DNA from: Desulfotalea sp.
Lineage (GTDB): Bacteria > Desulfobacterota > Desulfobulbia > Desulfobulbales > Desulfocapsaceae
Length of the DNA stretch: 64,000 bases
NCBI GenBank assembly: GCA_002733995.1
Contig: NVXR01000035.1
Coordinates: 1-64,000 of the forward strand
Reading direction: 5' to 3'
The position numbers were made by a program, and so were the translations under genes. Positions 7,958 to 17,853 of this stretch are shown piece after piece; the stretch's first letter is position 1, and each line of letters opens with the position of its first letter. The notes under the pieces were generated by a model. The model was not told the DNA's origin. It searched no databases and saw only the letters and a program-made list of their open reading frames with translations.

Positions 7958-9133
7958 TTAATAATTGGCATCACTTAAGGGCTTTATTGTTGAGCCACCC
8001 TCGGTGGCAGAGTCTTCTGTTTTGTTTAAATGTTTTGGTGGGGATAAGCCAAGATTTGAAAAAAATGGGGGAAGAGTTGATGACTTTTCTGAGGAATTGA
8101 TCTGTTCCGACGGTGCTGCAACTGAAGTGTCTCCCACGGGCTCTCGCCCATAACCAAAATCCACGGAGGCAGCGTCAATATTGGGGGTGTCGATGCTGAG
8201 CAAGGTGGGCGTCTGCGTGGCTATGTTGGTGGGTTGTTGGCCAACTGTTTGCGTTGTGTTTGCGGGGGGGGGAGTCACAATACTAATGCCGTAGTTGCGC
8301 AGAGATTTTAAGAAATTTACCGTTACAGGGCTTTTGTCCTCGGCCATTACAGGGGGTAAGGCGACGGCGGTTGCGTATGAAGCCAAGATGCGTAAACCGC
8401 TATTGGTAAAGAGCCACTCATGCTGGTAGCGTGGTGGTGCATTGCTCCTGTCTGGGTAGTTGTTGGTTTTAACCTGCACGACTTGAATAAGGGCAAACCT
8501 CTTGGCCGCATCGGCTCGGGGCCATCGGGATATTTTTTGTAACTCGTCGGGGTCAGTGCTCTGTAAATAAAGTTTGTCCGTGGGGCCATAGGCAAGTTGT
8601 AAAAGGGTTTGTTGCAGTTTCGCACCCATATCTTTACCTTCTGCAGTATAAAATGCGGGTTGCTGAAGAGATATCACCAGGCCTGTATCTTTGTGGAGAA
8701 GTGTGTTGAGCTTTCTGACTAAGGCGAGCTCATCTCGTAGGGTTGGAATAGCTGTGGAGAGGGATACAGTGCCTTGTGAAAAAACATCTTTGAGGCGAAG
8801 TTGACGTAATTCCTTTAAGCTAAAGTCAATCACATAGTAGTTGCCGTCATTTCTATGCCGGGCGGGAAAGAGTTCTGAGACGTCAGTTAAGTTGTTGAGT
8901 GTCGTGTCTTTAAAGACGATCAACTGATCATCTGCGCTCATATTAATTGGCAGCTCAAGGAATTTGATACCCCGGGCAACGGCTACAGCGGTTGAGACCA
9001 GACTGTCACCACTCAATTCTGCGTCATCACCCGCCCGGAGGATTGTAATATCTGTACCGGCAGGTGCGTCTTGTGGATAAAGAGTCAAACAGAAGTAAAG
9101 GGCCGTTGCAAGAAGCCTTAGATGAGAGTTCAT
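7958..9133 (-). CDS. GlpQ-like glycerophosphodiesterase fold protein, catalytic residues lost
   Basis: 391 residues with an N-terminal signal-like segment (ALYFCLTLYPQDAPAG). Residues 28 to about 290 follow periplasmic GlpQ-type phosphodiesterases: GIKFLELPINMSADDQLIVF, DTTLNNLTDVSELFP, GNYYVIDFSLKELRQL, EGKDMGAKL and KLYLQSTDPDELQKI. However, the active-site positions differ. The family's HRG is LRA here (32-34), the metal-binding E-x-D is E60-x-P62, the second catalytic HD is K75-D76, and the E of the E-I-K motif is missing (ISLQQP). It should therefore be unable to hydrolyse glycerophosphodiesters by the known mechanism. The last about 95 residues are a Thr/Ser/Pro-rich tail. It might be a periplasmic binding or structural protein; function is unknown. 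Confidence 0.75.
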   Translation of the reverse strand: MNSHLRLLATALYFCLTLYPQDAPAGTDITILRAGDDAELSGDSLVSTAVAVARGIKFLELPINMSADDQLIVFKDTTLNNLTDVSELFPARHRNDGNYYVIDFSLKELRQLRLKDVFSQGTVSLSTAIPTLRDELALVRKLNTLLHKDTGLVISLQQPAFYTAEGKDMGAKLQQTLLQLAYGPTDKLYLQSTDPDELQKISRWPRADAAKRFALIQVVQVKTNNYPDRSNAPPRYQHEWLFTNSGLRILASYATAVALPPVMAEDKSPVTVNFLKSLRNYGISIVTPPPANTTQTVGQQPTNIATQTPTLLSIDTPNIDAASVDFGYGREPVGDTSVAAPSEQINSSEKSSTLPPFFSNLGLSPPKHLNKTEDSATEGGSTIKPLSDANY

Positions 9134-9228
9134 TATGTTGTGTTTGCTTGAGATTATGGGGATAGTATGTCTTGAATTAACTATAAGGAAGAGTTTCTTA
9201 ATTGCACGTAGAGTCGGTGGCCATTTGT

Positions 9229-9900
9229 TTAAAAAATGAGTGGTTTGAAGTTTTTGACCGATGGATAGTGACGAGAGAATATCGGGGCCAGCTTTGAGCT
9301 AGGTTTGGCTATATGAATAAGGTGCTTAATGCCGTACTCTTTGGCCGCATCAAGCACCTTTTCGGTATCGTCCACAAAGAGAGTTCTATTTTTGTCAAAG
9401 GTCTGGATATCTGGCAGCTTTGACCAGAACTCCAGCTGTTCTTTTGCGAATCCTACATCCTGGGAGCAGATGATCTTGGTAAAAACATCAGTAATCTTTA
9501 TTTTACCAAGCTTTACGGCAAGGGTTTTCGGGTGTGCGTTGGTCACAAGATACAGTTTTTTTCCTCGTTTTTTGGCGAGGTCAAAGAAGTCAAGCACATG
9601 GGGGTGGATGTTTATCAGATGAGAGATCTCTTTTTTAAGAGCGGCAATATCTAGGCCCAGCCGCTCGGACCAATAATCGAGATCGGTCCACTGAAGGGTG
9701 TTTTCAACACTCTTGTAGGTGGCAAGCATAAGTTCTCGACAACTCTTCGGCTCTACCTGATTCTTGTTGGAATACGTCTGAACCACGTAGTCTTCCCAGA
9801 AGTAGTCATCGTAGTATTTATCAAGTAGAGTTCCATCCAGATCAAGAAAAATTCGATCAATATTTTCCCATGAAAATGGTTGTATGCACTGTTTTGTCAT
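9229..9900 (-). CDS. yrfG: HAD-superfamily phosphatase, YrfG/GMP-IMP nucleotidase type
   Basis: 223 residues. HAD motif I is FLDLDGTLLD, motif II is YLVTNAHP, motif III is the lysine in GFAKEQLEF, and motif IV is TLFVDDTEKVLDAA. The spacing and the cap region (YFWEDYVVQTYS, QWTDLDYWSERLGLDI) match E. coli YrfG, a nucleotidase acting on GMP and IMP, closely enough to propose the same group. It starts 3 bp after the mfd stop on the minus strand, so it is probably the distal gene of an mfd-yrfG transcript. Substrate specificity is inferred from similarity only. Confidence 0.85.
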   Translation of the reverse strand: MTKQCIQPFSWENIDRIFLDLDGTLLDKYYDDYFWEDYVVQTYSNKNQVEPKSCRELMLATYKSVENTLQWTDLDYWSERLGLDIAALKKEISHLINIHPHVLDFFDLAKKRGKKLYLVTNAHPKTLAVKLGKIKITDVFTKIICSQDVGFAKEQLEFWSKLPDIQTFDKNRTLFVDDTEKVLDAAKEYGIKHLIHIAKPSSKLAPIFSRHYPSVKNFKPLIF

Positions 9901-9903
9901 AGT

Positions 9904-12900
9904 TTAGCCGGTGGTACCTGCCAGTTGATGGAGTGAATGCAGTGCTTCGCTTATTGTTGCAAAAATCTGTTCGACGGAGGTCAGTTTGCCGGGGTAAACC
10001 AGGCGTCCATCCGGGGTGAATTTAGGAATAATATTTCTTTTTTTACTGGTGTGTTTTTCTAAAAAAGACATCAGTAACTCTGGGGTGAGGGGGGTGTCAT
10101 CTAGAAAACTAAAGACAACGGAGTCTCTTCCCTGTTCCAGTTTGTTGATGCGCAGGACAGCCAAGTCAGTCTTTAAGCTAACTACTCGTAGCAGGTTGTC
10201 CGTTTCGGTGGGGATGGGTCCATATCGATCGATGAGTTCATCTTTTAAATCATCGTGCATCTCAGCGGTTGAAGAGGTAAGGGCCGCTATACGTCTGTAG
10301 GTGATATACCGCTGACTGATATCTGGAATATAGCTCTCTGGAATATAGGCTGAAAGCTGTAGATTTACCTCGGGATCGATATCCTCTTTAATCAGGGTTG
10401 AGTCGCCGTGCTCTGCCTGGGCCTTGAGGTCTGCAACCGTCCGTTGCAGGAGGTCAAGGTAGAGATCATAGCCGATGGCTGCAATATTACCACTTTGGGA
10501 AACACCAAGCAGGTTCCCCCCCCCACGGATCTGTAGATCACTCATGGCAAGTTTAAAGCCGCCGCCGAGTTCATTGCAATCCATTAAGGCCCGTAGTCTT
10601 TCTTTGGAATCTTTGGTCAGGCTGTCAAGAGATGGTACCAGCAGGTAGGCAAAAGATTGTACGCTGGATCTGCCAACTCTGCCCCTTAGCTGATAAATTT
10701 CAGCAAGCCCAAGCCGGTCTGCCCGGTTAATGATGATGGTATTGGCTGAAGGAATGTCGAGGCCTGATTCGATGATTGTTGTGGCAACAAGAACGTTGAT
10801 CTTTTTGTTTACAAAGGAGACCATGATATCTTCGAGTTCTTTGCCGGCCATCTGACCATGGGCCACTGCAATTTTGGCATCCGGCACAAGTTCTTGCACC
10901 ATTGAGGCCATTGCCTGGATCGATTTGACCCGGTTATGAACAAAGAATACCTGGCCTCCACGGCGAAGCTCTTTGGTGATAGCCTCCTTGATGACAAGCT
11001 CGTCAAAACGTGCCACAAAGGTTTTTACCGGCAGTCTGTGCTCCGGTGGTGTCGAGATAACAGACAGGTCGCGAATGGAGAGCAGAGACATCTGTAGGGT
11101 GCGGGGGATAGGGGTCGCTGTGAGGGTGAGTATGTCGACTTCTGCCCGAAGTTTTTTTAACTTTTCTTTGTGGGCTACACCAAATCTGTGTTCCTCATCT
11201 ATAACCAAGAGGCCAAGATTTTTAAACTGTATATCTTTGGAGAGGATTCGGTGGGTGCCGATGACGATATCAACCTTGCCCGCTGTGATGTCTTTTATGA
11301 TTCTGCGCTGCTCGGCCCCGGATCGAAAGCGGTTGATACAGCCAATGTTTACAGGAAAACCCTTCAGGCGTTCAGTAAATGTTTTAGCATGCTGTTCGGC
11401 CAGTACGGTGGTGGGTACAAGGATTGCCACCTGGAAACCGTCTTCCACAACCTTAAAGGCTGCTCGGATTGCAACCTCTGTTTTACCATATCCGACATCT
11501 CCACAGACCAGACGATCCATGGGCTTGTCGGAGGTGAGATCTGCAATAACGTCGTCAATGGATTTTGCCTGACCGGGGGTTTCATCAAAGGCAAAGGACT
11601 CTTCAAGTTCATGGAAGAGTGCCCCTGGGGGAGAAAACTGTCGGCCTTCTTTCATCTCTCGCTTCGCGTAGATATTCAGAAGTTCCTGGGCCACCTTCCA
11701 TACTTCTTCTTTGATCTTGGATTTGGTCGTTACCCAAGCTTGGGACCCCAGTTTGTCAATTTTAGGTTCTTTATCTGATAGCCCCTGATATCGAGAAATG
11801 AGATTCATCCTATCCACGGGCAGGTAGAGTTTATCGCCATCGCGGTATTCAATGAGCATGAAGTCTTTTTTTACCGCCTGAAACGCAATGGTTTCAAGTC
11901 CCCTGTAGAGACCAAGACCATGGTCACGATGGACGATGACATCGCCCTCGTTGAGTTCTGTAAAACGAACCGGCTCGCCTTTGTTTGCCCGCTTTGATTT
12001 ACCGCCTATGCGCATCTCCCCAAAGAGTTCACTTTCCGAGAGAAGATGGATTTTTTCCCCGGCAAAGGAGAAGCCTTCAGAAAGGGGGTGGTCACAGAGA
12101 TATAATATTTCTGGATGTGCTGAAGTCGCAATTTGTTCGAGATTTAAGGGGTACTCTGTGAGCTTTACTGTGTGCTTATGTTTCCTGAGGAGTTCAGCAA
12201 GGTTTTTGGTGTGTCTCGATGAGCGGCAGCAGATGACCACATGATCCTTCTGCTCTTGCCAGATATTGATCTGTTCGGTCAATGGCGCGAGGAGACCGAG
12301 TTTTGCTCGTTTGAGTGAGATTTCCTGTTTTAACAGTTGATGATTGCTGGTTGAAACGGTGCAGCTGTTCTCGTCTTGCCCTGGGAAGTCACTGATAATA
12401 ATTTGGGGAAATGTTGACAGGGATTTTTCGACCTCATCATTATCGAGAAAGAGTTCAATGGGGGGGAGAGCCGGGGTGCCTTTGTCGCAGGCGGCCTGAT
12501 AATTTGTGGCAATTCTTTCAAAGCAGAGCTGCATGCTTTGTCGTATTCCGTCTGGATCAAGAAGGATAAGGACACTATCTTTTGGTAGGAAATCAAGGGC
12601 GGTTGAACTGCTATTTTTGTTATCCTGATAGTAGAGAGGAAGGAAGAATTCCATACCGGCAAAGCGCATGCCGTTGCTACTTCTTTCCATGAGGCGTGCT
12701 GTCTCCTCACTACTCCAGTTGTGGGTGGCTCCGAGTTCTTCAAAGGCCCTGGATATCTTTCTCTGTTGTGGCTTATTTCTACTCAGAAGTATATCTGTGA
12801 CCGGCAAAAATGTAGCTTGTTTAATCTCGCCGGTTGATCGTTGGGTGAAGGGGTCATACGATCGTAAAGAATCTATAATATCGCCCAAATAATCAAGCCG

Positions 12901-13455
12901 GATAGGTCCTTCATGGACGACACCTTCCTCTATAACAAAGGGAGGAGGAAAGATGTCAATAATACCTCCACGCAGTGAGAAGTCGCCAATGGACTGGGCC
13001 AGGGAGACTTTCTCATAGCCGAGAAGGTCTAGTTTTCTTAACAGGTCATCCTGGTCGCAACCTTCACCCGCTTCGATGTATTCCGCCGTGTCTGCCAGGA
13101 TCTGGCTTGGCATGATCCGCCGGAGCAGTGCCTCGATCGAGGTTATGACGATTGGGGTTTCGCCCTCGCGCAGTCGATACAGTGCAGAGAGTCTCTGGGC
13201 TGTAATATGTTGGTCTGGAGAGAGTGGGGTGTAGGGTGGAATTTCCTGGCCGGGGTAAACAAGGATTTCTCGATCGGTGAAAAGTTTTAGATCGTTTTCA
13301 AACCCTTGGATGAGGTGTTCGTCGGGGACAATGCAACAACATGGCCGTGTCTTACCGATGGAGGCTGCGAGATGGGCTGGACTGCTGCCCCGTAAGCCAC
13401 GGACGATTGTTTTTGATGCAGCCTGTAGTTGGGCTGAAATTTTATCGTATATCAT
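9904..13455 (-). CDS. mfd: Transcription-repair coupling factor
   Basis: 1183 residues, full length for Mfd. It displaces stalled RNA polymerase at lesions and recruits UvrA. In order: UvrB-like N-terminal region (PGQEIPPYTPLSPD, SIEALLRR, GDFSLRGGIIDIFPP), the RNA-polymerase-interacting CarD-like domain (GDVIVHRDHGLGLYRG, DKLYLPVDRMNLISRY), the RecG-like motor with Walker A GDVGYGKTE (about residue 650) and DEEHRFGV (about 753), TATPIPRTL, ESGLDIPSANT and QLRGRVGRS, and the C-terminal TRCF domain. The ATG lies directly at the end of the T-run of the bamA terminator, and no Shine-Dalgarno sequence is visible. The next gene (HAD phosphatase) follows after 3 bp. Confidence 0.97.
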   Translation of the reverse strand: MIYDKISAQLQAASKTIVRGLRGSSPAHLAASIGKTRPCCCIVPDEHLIQGFENDLKLFTDREILVYPGQEIPPYTPLSPDQHITAQRLSALYRLREGETPIVITSIEALLRRIMPSQILADTAEYIEAGEGCDQDDLLRKLDLLGYEKVSLAQSIGDFSLRGGIIDIFPPPFVIEEGVVHEGPIRLDYLGDIIDSLRSYDPFTQRSTGEIKQATFLPVTDILLSRNKPQQRKISRAFEELGATHNWSSEETARLMERSSNGMRFAGMEFFLPLYYQDNKNSSSTALDFLPKDSVLILLDPDGIRQSMQLCFERIATNYQAACDKGTPALPPIELFLDNDEVEKSLSTFPQIIISDFPGQDENSCTVSTSNHQLLKQEISLKRAKLGLLAPLTEQINIWQEQKDHVVICCRSSRHTKNLAELLRKHKHTVKLTEYPLNLEQIATSAHPEILYLCDHPLSEGFSFAGEKIHLLSESELFGEMRIGGKSKRANKGEPVRFTELNEGDVIVHRDHGLGLYRGLETIAFQAVKKDFMLIEYRDGDKLYLPVDRMNLISRYQGLSDKEPKIDKLGSQAWVTTKSKIKEEVWKVAQELLNIYAKREMKEGRQFSPPGALFHELEESFAFDETPGQAKSIDDVIADLTSDKPMDRLVCGDVGYGKTEVAIRAAFKVVEDGFQVAILVPTTVLAEQHAKTFTERLKGFPVNIGCINRFRSGAEQRRIIKDITAGKVDIVIGTHRILSKDIQFKNLGLLVIDEEHRFGVAHKEKLKKLRAEVDILTLTATPIPRTLQMSLLSIRDLSVISTPPEHRLPVKTFVARFDELVIKEAITKELRRGGQVFFVHNRVKSIQAMASMVQELVPDAKIAVAHGQMAGKELEDIMVSFVNKKINVLVATTIIESGLDIPSANTIIINRADRLGLAEIYQLRGRVGRSSVQSFAYLLVPSLDSLTKDSKERLRALMDCNELGGGFKLAMSDLQIRGGGNLLGVSQSGNIAAIGYDLYLDLLQRTVADLKAQAEHGDSTLIKEDIDPEVNLQLSAYIPESYIPDISQRYITYRRIAALTSSTAEMHDDLKDELIDRYGPIPTETDNLLRVVSLKTDLAVLRINKLEQGRDSVVFSFLDDTPLTPELLMSFLEKHTSKKRNIIPKFTPDGRLVYPGKLTSVEQIFATISEALHSLHQLAGTTG

Positions 13456-13493
13456 AAATAAAAATTGCCGGTCATGTGAAGGACATAACCGGC
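13456..13493 (-). terminator. Intrinsic terminator of bamA, abutting the mfd start
   Basis: On the minus strand GCCGGTTATGT and ACATGACCGGC form an 11-bp stem with one T-G wobble and a 5-nt loop (13467-13493), followed by AATTTTTATTT. It lies 29 bp after the bamA stop. The T-run touches the ATG of mfd at 13455, so the same sequence would also be the mfd leader in any read-through transcript. Confidence 0.8.
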
Positions 13494-13521
13494 ATGATGT
13501 TAAAGTATTGAGGTGTTTCTG

Positions 13522-16212
13522 TTAAAACGAGCCACCTATACTGAAGTCCCAGACCGACTCATCTTCGTCATCTTCTGGGTCAAGATTGTAACCCCAGACG
13601 ATGCGTAGAGGACCCATCGGAGAGAGCCAGCGAAATCCGAGACCGGCTGCCTGTTTAATAGAGCTGGTTGAATCGAAAAATTCTTCACCGTCGTTAAGAA
13701 CCTGACCGGTGTCGTAGAACAGAACCCCTTTGATCCCCTGGGCGTCAAGAATTGGGAAGATTACTTCAGCATTGGTGTACCACATCTTGTCGCCACCAAT
13801 ATCTTCACCGGTTTCTGGATCCGTAGGACTGATGGTGGCATATTCAAAACCACGTACGGAGTTAAGCCCGCCAAGATAGAAGCGTTCGTAAACCGGGAGC
13901 TTGTCTGATTCGTTTTCAAAGACCTGACTCGCGGCACCTTTGATGTGAAAGACTGTTTTAAGAAACATGGGGAAGTACCAGCTGGTGGAACCTTCCACTT
14001 TGGTAAACTCAGCATCTCCACCAAGAGGGCCACCCGCATATTTTACACTGACAACGTTACGGGAACCCTTCGTTGCATTGTAGCGAAGATTCCTTGTGTC
14101 ACGGACGAGGGAAAACTTAACCGCGCTTGTGATGTGAAGATCAACAGAGTTGCGGATAACATAGGAAGCATTTTCCGAAACATCTGTAAGGTCAGTGTCT
14201 GTGAAACTGTAATTACCAAAGACCTTCCAATGGCCAAAAACGGGATAGCCCAGACGGATACCCCCGCCCTTGGAATCTTTGGTGTAATCGTCATATTCAC
14301 GTTCTGTGTTAAATAAATCAATACCCCAGGAAAGAGCAGAGTCGTTAAGATGGGGATCGGTATAGGCCAGGTTGTACCGCGAACTTGAGCCACTGACATT
14401 TGCAGAAAGTGACAGTGTGTCGCCCCGTCCAAGAAAGTTGTTCTCGGAAATCTGACCCATTAAAATGAGTTTATCAGCAGAGCTGTACCCCATTCCAATA
14501 CTAAAGGTTCCTGTACTCTTTTCTTTTACCTGAATAATAATATTCATTCGATCAGGATCAATAGCCGGCTCAGGGATAATATTTACTTCTTCAAAAAAGC
14601 TGAGGCGTTGCAAGGCCTGGGTGCTTGTTCTGAGGGCCTTGGAATCAAAGATGCCACCCTCTGCGATTCGGAGTTCACGGCGGATAACATTGTCGCGGGT
14701 CCGGGTGTTACCTGTGATGGTAATTCGGTTGATATAGACTAGATTGGCCTTGTCTATATCAAAAACAATATCCATGCGGTCCCCGATGGGAGACTTGGTA
14801 ATGCGAGGTCTGATGCTGGCAAAGGCATAGCCCGATTCAGCATAATAGTCTGTCATCTTCAATATATCTCCGCGGACGGTTTGTCGGCTGAGGTATTTTT
14901 GTTTTCTGATGGAGAGAAGGTTGAGAAGTTCATTTTTACCGTTGAGCAAATCACCGCTAAAATCGACTGTGCCAACTCGGAAACGAGGACCTTCTTCGAT
15001 GACGAACTTAATGTACAGCCATTCTTCTTTTTGGGTGATAATTGGATCGCCAATCTTTGATTCTAAAAAGCCATTATTGTTATAAAAAGCGATGATCCGC
15101 TGGCCGTCTTGCTCTATTTTGTTCATATCAAGAAGACCGGACTCGGTAAGCCAAGACATAAACCAGCGCTCACCCGTCTCGATTTCATCCAAAAGATCAT
15201 CGTCATCAAAGGTTGTATTGCCCTCAAAGGTGATTTCTTTAATATAAATCTCCTCTCCTTCGTCAATGATAAACTCAACAACGGCCCCGCTATCATCGGG
15301 GTAGGTAATAGAGGAGGAAATTTTACTGTTGTAAAAACCCTTGGTTTTATAGAGTTGTCTAATTGCTTCTTCACCAAGACTGATCTTTGCCGGGTTAAGG
15401 ATGAAGTGTACCTTGATGTTTGCCGCTTCTTTGACATCCTCTTCTTTCAGCTCGGCTATGCCAGTAAAAAACACAGACTTGATAACCGGTTTTTCAATGA
15501 CTCGAAAGATGATGTCTTTTCCGTTCGGACCATCACTTACGTCGATTTGAACATCATTGAAATAGCCCATTCTGTAAATGGCTTTCAGGTCCTTGCGCAG
15601 GGTCACTTGATTGTAAATATCTCCTGACTTGGTTTCGATCTTTCGGAGGATTGCCCCTGAATCGATGCGCTTATTTCCCGCCGGCGCGATAGATCCAATT
15701 CGGAAATCTTTGTTCAGGTAGCGCTCTATCTCAGCTGTAATCTCAGCAAGCATGCCGGGCAGCTCGTCGATGGAATGGCCTGTCTTGAAATAATAGGTAG
15801 GGGTGGAAGGTGCGAGCAGGTCAAAAAGTTTGACATCAATTGCAACCTCTGTACCGATAACCGTCAGATTGCCTGCGGCGATATTGTCCGCTCCGGTCTG
15901 GAGGGCGATCTCTTGTAAGCTTTCTGCAACGGGGGGCCAGTTTCCTGTGTAGTCTGCAAGAGTTCGTGCCTCATCCCTAGGAACGAAAGAAAGGCCGTTT
16001 TTTGCTGTACTCAGCTGTAACTTTTCATCGGCTACAGCGGAGAGTTGCGCAACCATGTTCGCACTCTTGATGCTGAGTGGTAAAAAAATTGTTTTTCCCG
16101 AAACTGCCCAACCGTTAGATACCGTCAAAAAGATGAAAGACAGTACAAAAAGATACGAAAAAAGGAATTGTTTCACATGTCGATGTGATAACTGGGGAGT
16201 TGGTGATGTCAT
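13522..16212 (-). CDS. bamA: Outer-membrane protein assembly factor BamA (Omp85)
   Basis: 896 residues. BamA inserts beta-barrel proteins into the outer membrane. A hydrophobic signal segment (FLFSYLFVLSFIFLTVSNGW) is followed by a roughly 130-residue extra N-terminal domain, then POTRA-type repeats recognisable by NKRIDSGAILRKIETKSGD, AELKEEDVKEAANIK, EITFEGNTTFDDDDLL, VDFSGDLLNG and RITITGNTRTRDNVIRREL. The C-terminal barrel includes the family motif around VRGFEY and ends in FSIGGSF with the terminal Phe used as assembly signal. AGGA precedes the ATG on the minus strand. The extra N-terminal domain makes it longer than the E. coli protein (about 810). It is divergent to comF and ends in a strong terminator. 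Confidence 0.94.
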   Translation of the reverse strand: MTSPTPQLSHRHVKQFLFSYLFVLSFIFLTVSNGWAVSGKTIFLPLSIKSANMVAQLSAVADEKLQLSTAKNGLSFVPRDEARTLADYTGNWPPVAESLQEIALQTGADNIAAGNLTVIGTEVAIDVKLFDLLAPSTPTYYFKTGHSIDELPGMLAEITAEIERYLNKDFRIGSIAPAGNKRIDSGAILRKIETKSGDIYNQVTLRKDLKAIYRMGYFNDVQIDVSDGPNGKDIIFRVIEKPVIKSVFFTGIAELKEEDVKEAANIKVHFILNPAKISLGEEAIRQLYKTKGFYNSKISSSITYPDDSGAVVEFIIDEGEEIYIKEITFEGNTTFDDDDLLDEIETGERWFMSWLTESGLLDMNKIEQDGQRIIAFYNNNGFLESKIGDPIITQKEEWLYIKFVIEEGPRFRVGTVDFSGDLLNGKNELLNLLSIRKQKYLSRQTVRGDILKMTDYYAESGYAFASIRPRITKSPIGDRMDIVFDIDKANLVYINRITITGNTRTRDNVIRRELRIAEGGIFDSKALRTSTQALQRLSFFEEVNIIPEPAIDPDRMNIIIQVKEKSTGTFSIGMGYSSADKLILMGQISENNFLGRGDTLSLSANVSGSSSRYNLAYTDPHLNDSALSWGIDLFNTEREYDDYTKDSKGGGIRLGYPVFGHWKVFGNYSFTDTDLTDVSENASYVIRNSVDLHITSAVKFSLVRDTRNLRYNATKGSRNVVSVKYAGGPLGGDAEFTKVEGSTSWYFPMFLKTVFHIKGAASQVFENESDKLPVYERFYLGGLNSVRGFEYATISPTDPETGEDIGGDKMWYTNAEVIFPILDAQGIKGVLFYDTGQVLNDGEEFFDSTSSIKQAAGLGFRWLSPMGPLRIVWGYNLDPEDDEDESVWDFSIGGSF

Positions 16213-16484
16213 GAATAATTTCCTGTGAATGAGATCAAAGACAGTCTACAGCAATAACCCAAAGGTTGTTTCATTTAACTGTTTGGAGTGGGAGGTAAGG
16301 CCATACAGATAGCTGAGTTTAAGTTGTTATAAAAAAGACGATATATTTTGCCATGTTTGAGAGTAATAGCAAACTTTGCAGTGCGCTCCAAGTGAAATCT
16401 ATCAGATATGCATACTATAGTAAGAAGAGTATGGTTTTTATCATGTGTCAACATTACCACAGATGTGCAAGGAGTGACCCAAAT

Positions 16485-17225
16485 ATGTGGGCTAAAGTAT
16501 TGTACGATGGATGTCTTGATCTTGTATTTCCGCCGCGTTGTGCCGTGTGCAATGTCTACAGAAAAATAGGTGCTGCAAGCGGGATCTGTTCTGCCTGCGT
16601 TAGTGGTGTGCGGCTTGTGGAAGAACCGGTTTGTTCGATTTGTGGGACGGAGGTTTATGCACAAGGCTCTACCCATGTTGTTTGCGGAGAGTGTCTTAAA
16701 AAATCACCGCCCTATGACTTTGCCATCTCTCTTTTTCGTTATGGGGTAGAAATTCGAGCTCTTATCTCGCGCTTAAAATATAATAAAGACACTTCGGTTG
16801 TGTTGGCTATTTCCGAGTTGGTAAAGGTCTATGACTTCAGTTTGTTTGACTTTTGTGATTATATTGTTCCGGTACCTCTGCATAAAAAAAGAATCCAGAA
16901 AAGAGGCTTTAATCAGGCTTTATTGCTCGCCAAAATGTGTTTTGGCAGGGGGGATAGGCGAATAAATGTCGAGGTTTTACGCCGAACTAGAAATACAGTC
17001 CCCCAGGTTTCCCTCGGTGGTAGAGAGCGGAGGAAAAGTCTGAAAAATGTTTTTAGAGTTAACCCGCTCATTGATATATCGGGCTGTTCGATATGTCTCA
17101 TCGACGATGTTTATACCACGGGTACAACAGTCTCGGCGTGTGCAAAGGAACTCCTAGCTGGCGGAGCCTTGCAGGTTGTCATACTCACTTTTGCAAGGGT
17201 CGAAGTGGCGCAGAGTGGTAGGTGA
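16485..17225 (+). CDS. comF: ComF-family phosphoribosyltransferase
   Basis: About 246 residues. The N-terminal zinc ribbon has four Cys pairs (CAVC, CSAC, CSIC, CGEC). The C-terminal phosphoribosyltransferase domain has YIVPVPLHKKRIQKRGFNQA and the PRPP loop CLIDDVYTTGTT. In naturally competent bacteria ComF acts in the cytoplasm during uptake of single-stranded DNA; in others its role is unclear. The frame is open further upstream to 16353, but AAGGAG at 16469-16474 placed 10 bp before ATG 16485 decides the start and gives the usual family length. dprA, another transformation gene, is in the window at 50537, far away. Confidence 0.9.
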   Translation: MWAKVLYDGCLDLVFPPRCAVCNVYRKIGAASGICSACVSGVRLVEEPVCSICGTEVYAQGSTHVVCGECLKKSPPYDFAISLFRYGVEIRALISRLKYNKDTSVVLAISELVKVYDFSLFDFCDYIVPVPLHKKRIQKRGFNQALLLAKMCFGRGDRRINVEVLRRTRNTVPQVSLGGRERRKSLKNVFRVNPLIDISGCSICLIDDVYTTGTTVSACAKELLAGGALQVVILTFARVEVAQSGR

Positions 17226-17853
17226 GATCATGGAATTATTTATTATTGGACGATAAATTATTTGTTAATAGACTGAAGCCCGCGTAATGACGATGTTACA
17301 TATGTTTAAAGAATGCTAAAGTAAGAGATATTGAGGTATTTTCAGTAAAATGGACATAAATTGAGTTTTATGAAGTTGGTAAATTGTTAGTAACTTTGTG
17401 GAAAGCCGCCTAAGCATGCCATATATCGCAAGAAAAATTGATTTGTTTCTAATGCCGGAAAAATAAGGGGTAAGGGGTAGTTTGATTTCTGCTTTCAATC
17501 TTTTCGGGGCCTGTAGCGAGGTGTCTATAAACGTTCTGTCTTTTGCCAAAATTTGTCGATATCGTCTTTGACCAAAAAAAGATATTAGAGTTAAGTCACT
17601 TCATAATTAATACATCGGGTGATTCCATCAGATGCGTCTGTTGTCGTTGTAGATTACACCTTGTACTGGTTCTTATTTTAGTAATTTAGATATTCATTCT
17701 AAGTTGATGGTTGGCTCTTGTTTTATCTGAATGGCTTGAAGCTATTGCTTTTAGCTCTTTCATTTATTAGGGAGATTGTTTTGCCTTGGCTTTGGGATGT
17801 GTTGATTTGTTTGAAATTGATTTATTATTGCGACTTGGGGGAAGTTTTTACAC
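17226..17853. other. 628-bp gap upstream of dnaA with possible DnaA boxes
   Basis: AT-rich sequence without a convincing gene or RNA. TTTTACACA at 17846-17854 fits the relaxed DnaA-box consensus TTWTNCACA and touches the dnaA start codon. TGTGGAAAG at 17397-17405 is one mismatch from the reverse consensus. Two weak boxes do not make an origin; autoregulation of dnaA is the modest alternative. No clear promoter was picked out. Confidence 0.35.

Noticed and set aside
10973..11778. Plus-strand open frames of about 200 codons opposite mfd
   Set aside because: Shadow of the helicase motor region; no ribosome-binding site and no recognisable domain.
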